DNA of 64,000 nucleotides. Source: Methanospirillum stamsii. GTDB lineage: Archaea > Halobacteriota > Methanomicrobia > Methanomicrobiales > Methanospirillaceae. Positions 46,829 to 55,910 of this stretch are shown here, piece after piece. A program made the translations under genes and the position numbers. Where the stretch lies: positions 1-64,000 of the forward strand of contig NZ_QGMZ01000006.1 of NCBI RefSeq assembly GCF_003173335.1. Reading direction: 5' to 3'. How positions within the stretch are numbered: the stretch's first letter is position 1; the number at the start of each line of letters is the position of its first letter. The notes under the pieces were generated by a model that worked only from the letters and a program-made list of their open reading frames with translations, was not told the DNA's origin and made no database searches.

Positions 46829-47314
46829 TTATCTCTTTAGGAAAGAGAAAATACACAAAACAGCCATGAATCCGAAAACCACAGTGATTAGTGATATGGG
46901 GGACTGAGTTTTTGTTGGAATTGGTGTTGGTTTTTCGGGAACTGTTTCAGTATTGGATGTCACCGGAGTTGATTCATTACCACTCTCTTCAGGTTTTACA
47001 TAGTCCGGATTTGCCTGAAGTTTGTCCTTATATAACTCAAGGATGTTCCTGACTTTTCCGGTTGCACCAACAGAAATTGCTGCCCGGAGTACAGAGGTAT
47101 CCACACCATTTGACTCAAGGTTTTCAAGAACCGTGGATTGCAATTCAGTATCATTGATAATATCCATAGAATTGATATCCATGGTGTTTACCGTTTCAGA
47201 TACATTCATTCCAGTGTCTTCTGCTAATGATACACCAGTCATAATACAGAGTATCAAAGCAGTAAGGATACATAAACCCGAGAATCTGACTTTTAATTGC
47301 ATATGAATGCTCAC
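46829..47314 (-). CDS. Exported protein with C-terminal membrane anchor
   Basis: The 161-residue protein has an N-terminal signal (GLCILTALILCIMTGVSLA), an acidic central helix region, a Thr/Pro linker (EKPTPIPTKTQSP) and a final membrane segment ending FSFLKR. This plan is common in methanogen surface proteins with a sorting-type C terminus. Exported and cell-surface attached; the function is unknown. Confidence 0.65.
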   Translation of the reverse strand: MSIHMQLKVRFSGLCILTALILCIMTGVSLAEDTGMNVSETVNTMDINSMDIINDTELQSTVLENLESNGVDTSVLRAAISVGATGKVRNILELYKDKLQANPDYVKPEESGNESTPVTSNTETVPEKPTPIPTKTQSPISLITVVFGFMAVLCIFSFLKR

Positions 47315-47494
47315 AAATGTGATAATAGTAATTAATTCATTGAGATATATACTTTAATACGAACCGTTCTGGAATAATCCAGAAACAACCGTTTTACCGA
47401 TGAAATGTATAAGTCGTGGTTTTTGGATAACCTTCATTTCAGGTCAACTTACCCCAACCCTTTACCAGGCACTATAGCTGTTGATAATAACCAA

Positions 47495-47722
47495 TCATTT
47501 CAGATATGGAAATTCAATAAGATGACAGATTCCTAAACTACAGATCGGCACCAGCAGGAAAAAAATAAATTCCGGCCTGAAATACGCTGTGATGAGTATT
47601 AAAACAATACTTCCTATACACGACCGGATCAGAAGAATCGCTGTCTTCTGATGAGAAGATGCAAAATTACTTGTTATTCTTCCTGGTTCTTTGGAAGTTC
47701 TTTTAGTCGCAATACTATTCAT
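47495..47722 (-). CDS. Possible small membrane protein
   Basis: The 75-residue product has two hydrophobic segments (AILLIRSCIGSIVLILITAY and FIFFLLVPICSLGICHL) and a basic N terminus, consistent with a two-helix membrane protein. It follows the PH-domain-like gene by about 20 bases in the same direction and may be part of the SdpI-like operon. No homologue is recognised. Confidence 0.45.
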   Translation of the reverse strand: MNSIATKRTSKEPGRITSNFASSHQKTAILLIRSCIGSIVLILITAYFRPEFIFFLLVPICSLGICHLIEFPYLK

Positions 47723-47743
47723 GATTAAGAATCCATAATGTCT

Positions 47744-48373
47744 CTAATCTTCCTTTACTACTCGATTACAGGCATGTCTGAATACGTTTTCAAATACTTC
47801 AATCATTTTTTCCGGCTCATCTGTTCCTATCTGTACTCGCTTTCCCGAGTGTAACGTGAGTTCCAATGCATCAGGACCGGCAATATTATAGAGTGTTCCA
47901 TGGGGAATCCACCGTACTCCGTATCCATAGTACCAGGGATTTTTTACCAGGCTGTATGCTTTTATCTTCTCAAATGGAAATGTTCGTTTAATAACAGAAA
48001 CCGGACCAAATTGGACCTTAATAGCATCTGTAGTTATAATTACAGTCATTGTGGAGAAGAACGCCACACCGAATATTAGTGCGAGTATTGGAATCAGAAG
48101 TAGCAGGATGATATCCTGACAAAAATATGCGGTGAATAGAAGAATATTCAGACTGATAATTCCTGCCCATACCTGAACTATCCCTACCTGTTCATGAGAA
48201 TACTCAAGGTTTTTTGTAAGTCCAGTCGGGTCTTCAGGATTTTTTCCCATAGTCAAAACATCCATAACTGAAAATTCCGCCTTTCTGTTCACCGGTTTGT
48301 CATGATTTGGGCACCAACCGGTAATTACTGAATCGGTATCTGTAATAATCGTAGTATTCATGTTTTCTTTCAT
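47744..48373 (-). CDS. Membrane protein with a GWCPN motif and a PH-like domain
   Basis: The 209-residue protein begins with a cytosolic stretch holding TGWCPNHDKP, then two close membrane helices (GIISLNILLFTAYFCQDII and LLLIPILALIFGVAFF), then a soluble domain of bacterial-PH type (ITTDAIKVQFGPVSVIKRTF...IPHGTLYNIAG). The ATG at 48373 is preferred because ATGA overlaps the previous stop. A longer frame to 48481 runs inside that gene. It shares the GWCPN motif with its neighbour. Confidence 0.72.
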   Translation of the reverse strand: MKENMNTTIITDTDSVITGWCPNHDKPVNRKAEFSVMDVLTMGKNPEDPTGLTKNLEYSHEQVGIVQVWAGIISLNILLFTAYFCQDIILLLLIPILALIFGVAFFSTMTVIITTDAIKVQFGPVSVIKRTFPFEKIKAYSLVKNPWYYGYGVRWIPHGTLYNIAGPDALELTLHSGKRVQIGTDEPEKMIEVFENVFRHACNRVVKED

Positions 48374-49161
48374 ATTGGACTTCCATTCCTGGTATCCATG
48401 ATTTTTGACAATCGGTACGAATAAACTGCAACATAAAGCGATGCAAGAAGAACTACCAGCAGTAAGACAAATATTCCCCATATTCCGGCAAAGGGAGCTA
48501 TCAAAATAACCAATAATCCGGCAGCCATGAATATTTTGCCCCCATGAACGTGGGTTTGTTTCCAGATGCGATCATCACGAAGGGTCCAGGGGAACCTGAA
48601 TCCAACGGTCGTATTCCGTTTGATATAGGGCATGATATAGCCAAGAATTGCGAAAAAACATCCTATCAGAATCGGAATCATTACCTCCAGTGAGATCATT
48701 GTTCCGGATGAAACGAGGAGCACAAGGATCTCTATTCCATACAGGAGAGAGATAGTAGAACAGATAATCACCTGATAAAAATCACCTGAAGCCTCCAGGT
48801 TTTCTTTCATCTTTTCAAACCGGGGAAGAAGATTTAAGAATAGGGCCATTATCAGGATAATTGCCGGAAGACCAAATGCTCCGGATAGTTTATCAGAAAA
48901 CCGGTCTGCATCCCCCTGGATATTCCAGTGAACCGGCACGATTTCTGGAAGATATGGCAAAAAAGCAAGAGCCGTGAGAAATGAAAGCCCTACCACTATC
49001 CAGGTAAGCTGGAAGAATAACAGCCCTCTTCCGGATATCGGACTTCCTTTTTCAACGATATTCAGATAAGAAGGGATTTCTATAGCGGTATGAATGGCAC
49101 TGCTATTCGGACACCAACCCATCCAGGAATAGACTTTTTTTGATATTCCCATGTGACTCAT
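48370..49161 (-). CDS. SdpI-like membrane protein with a GWCPN motif
   Basis: The 263-residue protein starts with a short cytosolic segment holding WMGWCPNSSA, then several membrane helices. The pattern VPVHWNIQGDADRF and TTVGFRFPWTLRDDRIWKQTH matches DUF1648/SdpI, the immunity protein and co-sensor of the Bacillus SdpC toxin system. SdpI proteins often occur with an autorepressor, and here one (49158-49604) is directly upstream with a four-base overlap. Its ligand or toxin partner is unknown. Confidence 0.78.
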   Translation of the reverse strand: MSHMGISKKVYSWMGWCPNSSAIHTAIEIPSYLNIVEKGSPISGRGLLFFQLTWIVVGLSFLTALAFLPYLPEIVPVHWNIQGDADRFSDKLSGAFGLPAIILIMALFLNLLPRFEKMKENLEASGDFYQVIICSTISLLYGIEILVLLVSSGTMISLEVMIPILIGCFFAILGYIMPYIKRNTTVGFRFPWTLRDDRIWKQTHVHGGKIFMAAGLLVILIAPFAGIWGIFVLLLVVLLASLYVAVYSYRLSKIMDTRNGSPI

Positions 49162-49604
49162 AACGCCTCCAGTAATTTTTTAAATAACTCATCAGCCATT
49201 TTTGTCGGATCTTCTGTTTTTTCAATGATTATTCCAAGTTCTCCGGCATAATCCCAGAGTAACTCGATACACTCGGTATATAGGGGGCAACTATTACAAT
49301 CCCCTTCGTGTTCATACCAGACCTGCATGCCATGTTTTTGTGAAATAAAGATAATTGCCCTGGTCTGAAACGGAATTGACCTCCCAATGAGAACGCCCCG
49401 TTCGGAATTTACCTTTTCAATGGAGATCTGGTTTGCACGTGCCATATCCTCAAGGGCAGACCCGATCTTCTTATCAACACTCAGAAGAGCCCGTGACACT
49501 GCCTGTCTTGAGATACCCAGCAGATTTGCGATGGTTATATTAGGAGTTCCGTCTCTCCGCATAATCCAGAACTGAAACTGCTTTTCATCCGTTGGTATAT
49601 GCAC
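49158..49604 (-). CDS. Helix-turn-helix regulator of the SdpI-like operon
   Basis: The 148-residue protein has an HTH near the N terminus: FWIMRRDGTPNITIANLLGISRQAVSRALLSVDKK. A central region with three cysteines (GDCNSCPLYTECIEL) suggests metal or redox sensing. The start is a GTG at 49604, with no ribosome-binding site and a TATA-like box about 25 bases upstream, so a leaderless transcript. A perfect inverted repeat covers the promoter. It overlaps the SdpI-like gene by four bases. Confidence 0.75.
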   Translation of the reverse strand: MHIPTDEKQFQFWIMRRDGTPNITIANLLGISRQAVSRALLSVDKKIGSALEDMARANQISIEKVNSERGVLIGRSIPFQTRAIIFISQKHGMQVWYEHEGDCNSCPLYTECIELLWDYAGELGIIIEKTEDPTKMADELFKKLLEAL

Positions 49605-49605
49605 A

Positions 49606-49627
49606 TGTCAACATTGTAGTGTTGACA
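49606..49627. promoter_or_regulatory. Inverted repeat at the regulator start
   Basis: TGTCAACA-N6-TGTTGACA is a perfect 8-bp inverted repeat lying between the TATA-like box (about 49627-49633) and the GTG start at 49604. A protein bound here would block polymerase, as expected for an autorepressor operator of the operon. Confidence 0.65.
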
Positions 49628-49687
49628 ATATAAGTTTTCTGATGGTACCAGACGAGAAATTATTACAGAAAAAAGATTTCAAAAAAA

Positions 49688-50536
49688 TTAGCGGAAATAA
49701 TCCACAATATTCCGGAATAACCTCATATTTATGGACTCTGACGGAACCGGAAGTTGCTTTCGCTTGAGTATCTCTTTTTGTAGTGTCCAGTCATACTGGT
49801 TTACAAACTCCATTGCTCGTTCCGGATGGGGCATCATTGCCAGAACTTTCCCATCTGCAGAGGTAATTCCGGCAATATCAGCAGTCGAACCATTCGGATT
49901 AAAGGGATACTCTCCATCGGCAGGTCTTAAATCCTCCCGGCAGTACGTAAATGCAATCATCTTCTGACTCTTCAGACGTTTCAGAACCTCCGGAGAACAT
50001 GAAAAATTTCCTTCCCCGTGAGATACCGGACAGACTATCCGTTCTATCCCTTTTGTCCAGAGATTCTCGAAGGCGGGTTTTATTGTTACATACCGGCACT
50101 CAAGCACTCCTTTCCGGTTAGGCATAAGAGCAATATCCCGGTTATACTGCTTATCAAATGCCGGAACAAGCCCAAGATTTGCGAGTATCTGAAACCCGTT
50201 ACAGATACCGAGCACCAGATTGTCTTCTTCAAGAAATTCGGTCAGATCATTCCAGAGATTATTCCGGACCCGGTTTGCATAGGCATTCCCGGCACCAGTA
50301 TCATCACCGTAAGAAAACCCTCCCGGAAACACAAGCAGTCGATAATCGGTCATCCGGAATTTGCGATCGATGAGATCATTGATATGGACGATATCTGCAT
50401 CCATTCCGGCACGAAGAAGGGCCTCTTTCGTCTCCATCTCGGAGTTTATCCCGTACCCGCTCATAATGAGGGCCTTGTCCGGAATCAGTTCCTCTCCGGA
50501 CACCTTTGTTGAGGATGAAAAAACTGCCTGAGTCAT
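49688..50536 (-). CDS. purQ: FGAM synthase glutaminase subunit PurQ
   Basis: The 282-residue protein is the glutamine amidotransferase half of formylglycinamidine ribonucleotide synthase. Catalytic features are LGICNGFQIL with the nucleophile Cys, FPGGFSYGDD with the oxyanion region and MMPHPERAME with the His/Glu pair. It supplies ammonia to PurL for the fourth step of purine synthesis. The ATG at 50536 follows the PurL stop by one base, so the genes are coupled. A longer frame to 50575 lies inside purL. Confidence 0.92.
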   Translation of the reverse strand: MTQAVFSSSTKVSGEELIPDKALIMSGYGINSEMETKEALLRAGMDADIVHINDLIDRKFRMTDYRLLVFPGGFSYGDDTGAGNAYANRVRNNLWNDLTEFLEEDNLVLGICNGFQILANLGLVPAFDKQYNRDIALMPNRKGVLECRYVTIKPAFENLWTKGIERIVCPVSHGEGNFSCSPEVLKRLKSQKMIAFTYCREDLRPADGEYPFNPNGSTADIAGITSADGKVLAMMPHPERAMEFVNQYDWTLQKEILKRKQLPVPSESINMRLFRNIVDYFR

Positions 50537-50537
50537 G

Positions 50538-53477
50538 TTAGTACCCTCCGAATGGTTTCTTATACGCAGTTTCAAGGTCGCTGACCGGCACTGCTACCCG
50601 GAATCCTTTACCGGTGATCTGCAGACTCTTCCCGGTTACCCGGCCAATAAGAAATGCATCATAGCCCATTGCAAGTTCAAACGAGCGTTTCTTATCCGGT
50701 GCAATCGTGACGATAAACCTTCCGAGCGTTTCAGAAAAGAGAGAATAATCAGGCCTCATGTCTCCGGAGATGGTGACATCCATACCAATTCGTCCGGCAA
50801 TTGCAACTTTCGCAAGGGCTATTGCAAGACCTCCATGAGTTACCGGAAAAGCGGATGCGACAAGATCATGAAGGATGGCATTTGATAACCGCTTATATCG
50901 TGCTTTCATTGCCGCAATATCAATATCCGGCACCGTTCCGCCGGAACAGCCAAGGTGGGCAAAATACTCTGATCCACCGCATTCCTCCCGGGTCTCTCCA
51001 ATCAGATACACAAGATCTCCTTCTACCTTTGCATCAAGCGAGACCGCCTTTGTCACGTCCGGATGAATACCGATAGAAGATACGAGAAGTGTCGGTGGCA
51101 CCGAGACCTTTACCCGGTTGTTCTGCTCATCATACCCGGAGAAATCATTAAACATGCTGTCTTTTCCGGAGATAAACGGGGTCTCAAAACCGGTTGCTCC
51201 ATCATAACACCCGATTGCAGCATGCCTTAACTGGGAAAGCCTTCCGGGATCATCAGACGAACACCAACAGAAATTATCAAGAATGGCTATCGCTTCAAGG
51301 GGGATTCCAAGAGCGATAAGTCCACGGATAGCAGTATCAATACAGGCAACAGCCATCCGATAGGAATCAATTTCAGAATAGGACGGGAAGATACCCTGTG
51401 AGAGTCCCACTCCTTTCTTTGATCCGGGAACAACCTTTGTCAGGGTTGCCATTCCCTGAACCCTGCCGGTTCCCTGGACCGGACCGAGCACATGCCCTCC
51501 CTGCACGGTATGGTCATACTGAAGAGAGATGAACTCCTTTGAGCAGATATTTTTCCGGGAAAGCATCTCCTTTACCATCTCATCCAGATTATCCGGACAT
51601 GGAGGGACAGGAGTTGTTGACACCGGAGCAGGAGGCGTTGTCCGGAGGTGTTTTACCGGAAGACCGTCATGCAGGAAGGATAGTTCAATATCCATCACCA
51701 CCGCTCCGTTGAACTCAACCACACACCGACCAGAATTGGTAAACTCTCCGATAACCGTTCCCTCAACCTCCCGACGACGAAGTAAACTCATGAACTCATC
51801 AAGTTTTTCCGGGGGAACGGCGAGAGTCATCCGTTCCTGTGATTCAGAGATCCAGATCTCCCACGGTGCCATTCCCGGATATTTCAGGGGAACTTTGTCC
51901 AGAAAAACATGACAACCGTTACATTCCTTCGCCATCTCTGCAACCGAACAAGAGATACCGCCAGCCCCGTTATCGGTAATACTATGGTAAAGACCGAGAT
52001 CCCGGGCTTCCTTCACGATAACATCTGATACCTTCTTCTGGGTTATTGGATCCCCAATCTGCACGGCAGTAACCGGACTTCCCGGATCAAGTGCTTCGGA
52101 TGAGAACGTTGCTCCATGAATCCCGTCTTTTCCAACCCGGCCCCCGACCATAACAATATGATCGCCCGGCTGTGCCTGTTTCTCATGAAGGTTCCGGGAA
52201 CCATCAGTTCTTGGCATAATACCGACTGTTCCGGCAAAAACCAGAGGTTTACCCACATACCGGTCATCAAACCAGACAAATCCCTGGGGAGTCGGGATAC
52301 CGGAACAATTTCCTCCAACGCCCACTCCGGATACAACACCGTCCAGAATCCGCCGAGGTGAAAGGATTGGATTTGACTTGTCTTTTCCTCTGAACAGGGC
52401 CGGACTTTTCTCCGGATCTCCAACACAGAATCCGTATATATTAATACAGGGCTTTGCCCCAAGACCAAAACCGATAGTATCCCGATTTACCCCCACGATT
52501 CCGGTAAGAGCACCGCCAAAGGGATCAAGTGCTGACGGGGAATTATGCGTCTCAACCTTGTGGGTGACCAGGTACTGATCATCAAAAATTATCCCGCCGG
52601 AGTTATCGGAAAAGACACTCAAACAGATATCCTTGTCTCCTCTCTCCTGCCGGATTCTATTGGTAGCCGCCTGGATACAGGTTTTATACAGGCCTTTTGG
52701 CATATCATCATCCAGGGGTGAAGCAAAGATAGTGTGTTTACAATGCTCACTCCATGTCTGGGCAAGTGACTCTATCTCGATATCAGTAGGTTTTCTCCCT
52801 TTCGTTGCAAAATAATCCCGGATAGCATGAAGCTGGGCCAGGTCAAGAGCAAGTGGTCCTCTCCGCTGACCTGTCTCCGAATCGACAATTCCCTCTTTTC
52901 CAATCCGGATTAGATCTGGGTCATCAAGATCCAGGGAAACCAATTCAGCAGCAGGGAGTTCATGGAGATCTACAAGAGGGATTACGACATCCATGCCCTT
53001 TGTTCCATACTCTGCCCTGCTTTTAATATGCACCCGGTGTATCAGCGGGTTTGCAAGCGTGGTTGCAAGGTTCTGCAGGGCATCCGGAGATAGTTTTCCG
53101 GTGACAAAGAAGAGCTGCGAAGAATAGACCGCTTCTCCTGGCTCAAATTTTCTCTTTATATAGTCTTCGATGGTCTGCCTTGCAGTAGTACCAACGTTAT
53201 CGGTGACACCAGGAAGGAAACCAACCTCGATGGCTGAATCAAAGAATGCAACCGTAGCCTTATCCACGGTAAAGGTCTGCACAACCGGGTTTGCAAGCTG
53301 GATTCCAATCTCCCGGAGTTCTTCAGGACTAAAATCGCAGGAGGTTGTGTAGACAGTATAGATATCTATTACATGGAGTTCTTCAATGGGGAACCCAAGT
53401 GAGCGTATTCGATTGGTTCTCACGGTAAGGCGGGGATCATTTTTATAACGGACTTCTATCCGGTGGACATATGCCAT
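50538..53477 (-). CDS. purL: FGAM synthase large subunit PurL
   Basis: The 979-residue protein is large-type PurL, converting FGAR to FGAM with ATP and ammonia. The first 170 residues contain two PurS-like repeats (HRIEVRYKNDPRLTVRTN and IEVGFLPGVTDNVGTTARQT), then AQTWSEHCKHT, THKVETHNSPSALDPFGGA, GGNCSGIPTPQG, and a C-terminal half with the second ATP site. The internal PurS-like part explains the absence of a separate purS. A GGTATCC stem lies about 55 bases upstream. Confidence 0.93.
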   Translation of the reverse strand: MAYVHRIEVRYKNDPRLTVRTNRIRSLGFPIEELHVIDIYTVYTTSCDFSPEELREIGIQLANPVVQTFTVDKATVAFFDSAIEVGFLPGVTDNVGTTARQTIEDYIKRKFEPGEAVYSSQLFFVTGKLSPDALQNLATTLANPLIHRVHIKSRAEYGTKGMDVVIPLVDLHELPAAELVSLDLDDPDLIRIGKEGIVDSETGQRRGPLALDLAQLHAIRDYFATKGRKPTDIEIESLAQTWSEHCKHTIFASPLDDDMPKGLYKTCIQAATNRIRQERGDKDICLSVFSDNSGGIIFDDQYLVTHKVETHNSPSALDPFGGALTGIVGVNRDTIGFGLGAKPCINIYGFCVGDPEKSPALFRGKDKSNPILSPRRILDGVVSGVGVGGNCSGIPTPQGFVWFDDRYVGKPLVFAGTVGIMPRTDGSRNLHEKQAQPGDHIVMVGGRVGKDGIHGATFSSEALDPGSPVTAVQIGDPITQKKVSDVIVKEARDLGLYHSITDNGAGGISCSVAEMAKECNGCHVFLDKVPLKYPGMAPWEIWISESQERMTLAVPPEKLDEFMSLLRRREVEGTVIGEFTNSGRCVVEFNGAVVMDIELSFLHDGLPVKHLRTTPPAPVSTTPVPPCPDNLDEMVKEMLSRKNICSKEFISLQYDHTVQGGHVLGPVQGTGRVQGMATLTKVVPGSKKGVGLSQGIFPSYSEIDSYRMAVACIDTAIRGLIALGIPLEAIAILDNFCWCSSDDPGRLSQLRHAAIGCYDGATGFETPFISGKDSMFNDFSGYDEQNNRVKVSVPPTLLVSSIGIHPDVTKAVSLDAKVEGDLVYLIGETREECGGSEYFAHLGCSGGTVPDIDIAAMKARYKRLSNAILHDLVASAFPVTHGGLAIALAKVAIAGRIGMDVTISGDMRPDYSLFSETLGRFIVTIAPDKKRSFELAMGYDAFLIGRVTGKSLQITGKGFRVAVPVSDLETAYKKPFGGY

Positions 53478-53529
53478 GGGTACCTGGGTACTTAATGGTT
53501 TTTTTAAGCAAAATAAGTATCAAACAAAA

Positions 53530-53554
53530 GGTATCCTGAGTAGTGCCGGATACC
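53530..53554. promoter_or_regulatory. 7-bp inverted repeat upstream of purL
   Basis: GGTATCC at 53530-53536 pairs exactly with GGATACC at 53548-53554, with an 11-base loop. It is about 55 bases from the purL start and between purL and the small plus-strand frame. It could be an operator for either direction or an RNA hairpin. Confidence 0.35.
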
Positions 53555-53597
53555 CTCATTCCATCCCGGTTTACTCTCCCCCTCTGACCGGACAGTA

Positions 53598-53840
53598 ATG
53601 AAGAGATCATCTCCGGAAACGGGGAATATAGGCAGGAATACGGTTACTGTGGTCGGTTGGATCATCAGACAGGAATCGGTTGACGGGCTGGTCCGGCGCA
53701 TGACCAGGGAGATCTCCAGACTCCCGGTAAGCATAATCTTTACCGATGACCGTAATTACCATCACCGGTTGTCCGGACAATTTTTAGAAGCATTTCAAAA
53801 TCCTTTCTTTGCCAACGGTATGATGAATAACTTTTTTTAG
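53598..53840 (+). CDS. Possible small protein, 80 residues
   Basis: The frame runs from an ATG to a TAG with codon choice like neighbouring genes (many G/C third positions). The product, with VVGWIIRQESVDGLVRRMTR and IIFTDDRNYHHRLSG, is charged and has no membrane segment. There is no clear ribosome-binding site. No homologue is recognised. Confidence 0.42.
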   Translation: MKRSSPETGNIGRNTVTVVGWIIRQESVDGLVRRMTREISRLPVSIIFTDDRNYHHRLSGQFLEAFQNPFFANGMMNNFF

Positions 53841-53892
53841 ATAATATGGTGCTTACCCATACTCTTATCCGGCTAAATTTTCAAGATGATAT

Positions 53893-54414
53893 GTGACTCT
53901 CCGTCAATTATCAGTACCAATACATTTTTCTCCCCTGCAGGAATCAGAACTTGAAAGAATAAATGAACTTTCAAATATGCCGGAGATATCTGAACATTTT
54001 GAAACAATACCACCCATCTCCATGGAAACTACCCGGACACTCTGGAATTACATACAGGCCGGTCTGGTCTTTTTATGGGGAATTCATGAAGATGATGAAA
54101 AAGGCAGGATTATCGGAGGAGCAGGATTTTATGCTCAACCTCCCGGAACCCGGCTTTCTTATATTGCTACATTTTTCCTCTACGTAGATCCGGCATACTG
54201 GGGAAAGGGGATTGGGAAATCTGCAATTTCATTCCTGGAACGTGAAGTAACAGACCGGGGGTACCATAAAATGGAGTGTATGGTCGCCGATACAAATCCC
54301 CGGGCAGCCAGGTTGTATGAGCAGATGGGCTATTTACAGGAAGGGAGAAAAAAAGAGGCGTTTTTCATTGATGGGAGGTATGAAGATCTCATTCTTATGG
54401 GAAAAATACTCTGA
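53893..54414 (+). CDS. GNAT acetyltransferase
   Basis: The 173-residue protein has the GNAT fold: GRIIGGAGFYAQPPGTRL, a beta4-5 segment FLYVDPAYWGKGIGKSAI with the Q/RxxGxG/A-like acetyl-CoA loop, and ECMVADTNPRAARLYEQMGY. The RimJ/RimL-like subfamily is likely. The start is a GTG at 53893. A C-terminal remnant of a related gene is found at 44402-44494. The acceptor substrate is unknown. Confidence 0.87.
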   Translation: MTLRQLSVPIHFSPLQESELERINELSNMPEISEHFETIPPISMETTRTLWNYIQAGLVFLWGIHEDDEKGRIIGGAGFYAQPPGTRLSYIATFFLYVDPAYWGKGIGKSAISFLEREVTDRGYHKMECMVADTNPRAARLYEQMGYLQEGRKKEAFFIDGRYEDLILMGKIL

Positions 54415-54656
54415 ACCTAGGTATCCATACCAAATTATTATCTCTTCTGGTAGATAGGGTTTAATTAAACAGAATATTACCGAAAAACCAACTAAATTGA
54501 TGACAGAGATATTTCAAATTAAAGAGTAATTACCGGGTTATTTGGGAAAAACTCATCGATTTTTTCTGAATCTTTAATAAACTTCATTTAAAAAAAGTGG
54601 TTTACTTTGAACAATCAGTACCTTTTTCAGTACCACATCATTGGATTCAATAGTGA

Positions 54657-55586
54657 TTACAAATTTCCTTCAATGGTACTTTTCATTTTCAAATAATTTG
54701 GGTCATCGGGAATCAATTTAAGCGCTTCATCGATTGCGATTAAAGCTTCATCATAGCGGTTAAGATTCATCAATATGGAGGCTTTCGTGCCCCATGCATA
54801 ATTATTTTTAGGATTCTGTTCAATTGCCTGATCAACGACTAAAAGGGCCTCATCAAATTTTCCGGATTCCTGCAATGAATAAGCTTCGTTGTTCAACTCA
54901 TTACTTTTCGATTCGTTTGACACCTCAGCTGATTCATCACTCCCCCCAACTTTTTGTTCAATCGTTTTTTTCATATTGATAAGAGTGGAGTCATTTGGGC
55001 TCAGTTCAAGTGCCTTATCAATTGCGATAAGAGCTTCATCATAGCGGTTAAGATGCATCAATATGGAGGCTTTCGTGCCCCATGGATAATGAGAATTTGG
55101 ATCCTGTTCAATTGCCTGATCAACTACTAAAAGGGCTTCATCATATTTTCCGGATTCCTGCAATGCATAAGCTTCGTTGTTCAACTCTTTACTCAACGAT
55201 TCGTTTGTTACTTCAGTTGATTCATCACTGGTTCCAACATTTTGTTCAATAGATTTTTTCATCTCTACATATGTCGGGTCATCTGGGATCAACGTAAGAG
55301 CTTCATCAATTGCGATAAGAGCTTCATCATAGCGGTTAAGATTCATCAAAATTGATGCTTTTGTACCCCATGCATAATTATTTTCAGGATTCAGTTCAAT
55401 TGACTGATTAACTACTAAAAGAGCTTCCTCAAAATTTCCGGATTCCTGCAATGAATACGCTTCGTTGTTCAACTCATTACTTTTCGATTCGTTCGTTGCC
55501 TCAGTCGAATCAGCAATAACACCTACCATACATGTTGCCATTACCAGACAACAAATAATAACAAATAAACTTTTTGCCATCATCAA
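54657..55586 (-). CDS. Exported TPR protein with three near-identical 96-residue repeats
   Basis: The 309-residue protein has a signal peptide to about residue 25, then three copies of a block starting ELNNEAYSLQESG at residues 38, 134 and 230, an exact period of 96 residues (288 bp). Each contains two TPR units (EALLVVDQAIEQNP and NRYDEALIAIDEALKL), separated by a Ser/Glu/Thr-rich linker. TPR arrays mediate protein binding. The high identity points to recent duplication within the gene. Confidence 0.85.
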   Translation of the reverse strand: MMMAKSLFVIICCLVMATCMVGVIADSTEATNESKSNELNNEAYSLQESGNFEEALLVVNQSIELNPENNYAWGTKASILMNLNRYDEALIAIDEALTLIPDDPTYVEMKKSIEQNVGTSDESTEVTNESLSKELNNEAYALQESGKYDEALLVVDQAIEQDPNSHYPWGTKASILMHLNRYDEALIAIDKALELSPNDSTLINMKKTIEQKVGGSDESAEVSNESKSNELNNEAYSLQESGKFDEALLVVDQAIEQNPKNNYAWGTKASILMNLNRYDEALIAIDEALKLIPDDPNYLKMKSTIEGNL

Positions 55587-55910
55587 AAGTTTAGGTTTTT
55601 TGTATTTAAACCTGTTTAAATATTTTTATCTATTGAACATTAATAATATATGCTCTTATTTTTCATTTTTTATGAATTCGAGCCGACATTTATGAAACAA
55701 TTTATCGTATTCATAATTCCCAGAACATATCTTTAAAAGAACGAATTCAGCGTTAATGCCCGATAAGTTCAGTTTCGATTAAAAATCAGCAAGAATTCTG
55801 ACAAAGTTGCCTAAATATTTACCAATCGTCTCATATTTAAACGATAAAAAGGTTGGTTCAGCGACAAAAAAATTCAGAGTTGCGGTAAAAATCTCATTCC
55901 ACAGGATTTA
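55587..55910. other. A+T-rich spacer
   Basis: About 324 bases upstream of the TPR gene and downstream of the 7TM kinase gene. A TTTAAACCTGTTTAAA word near 55605-55620 is a near-palindrome in the TPR promoter region. Nothing else is evident. Confidence 0.45.
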
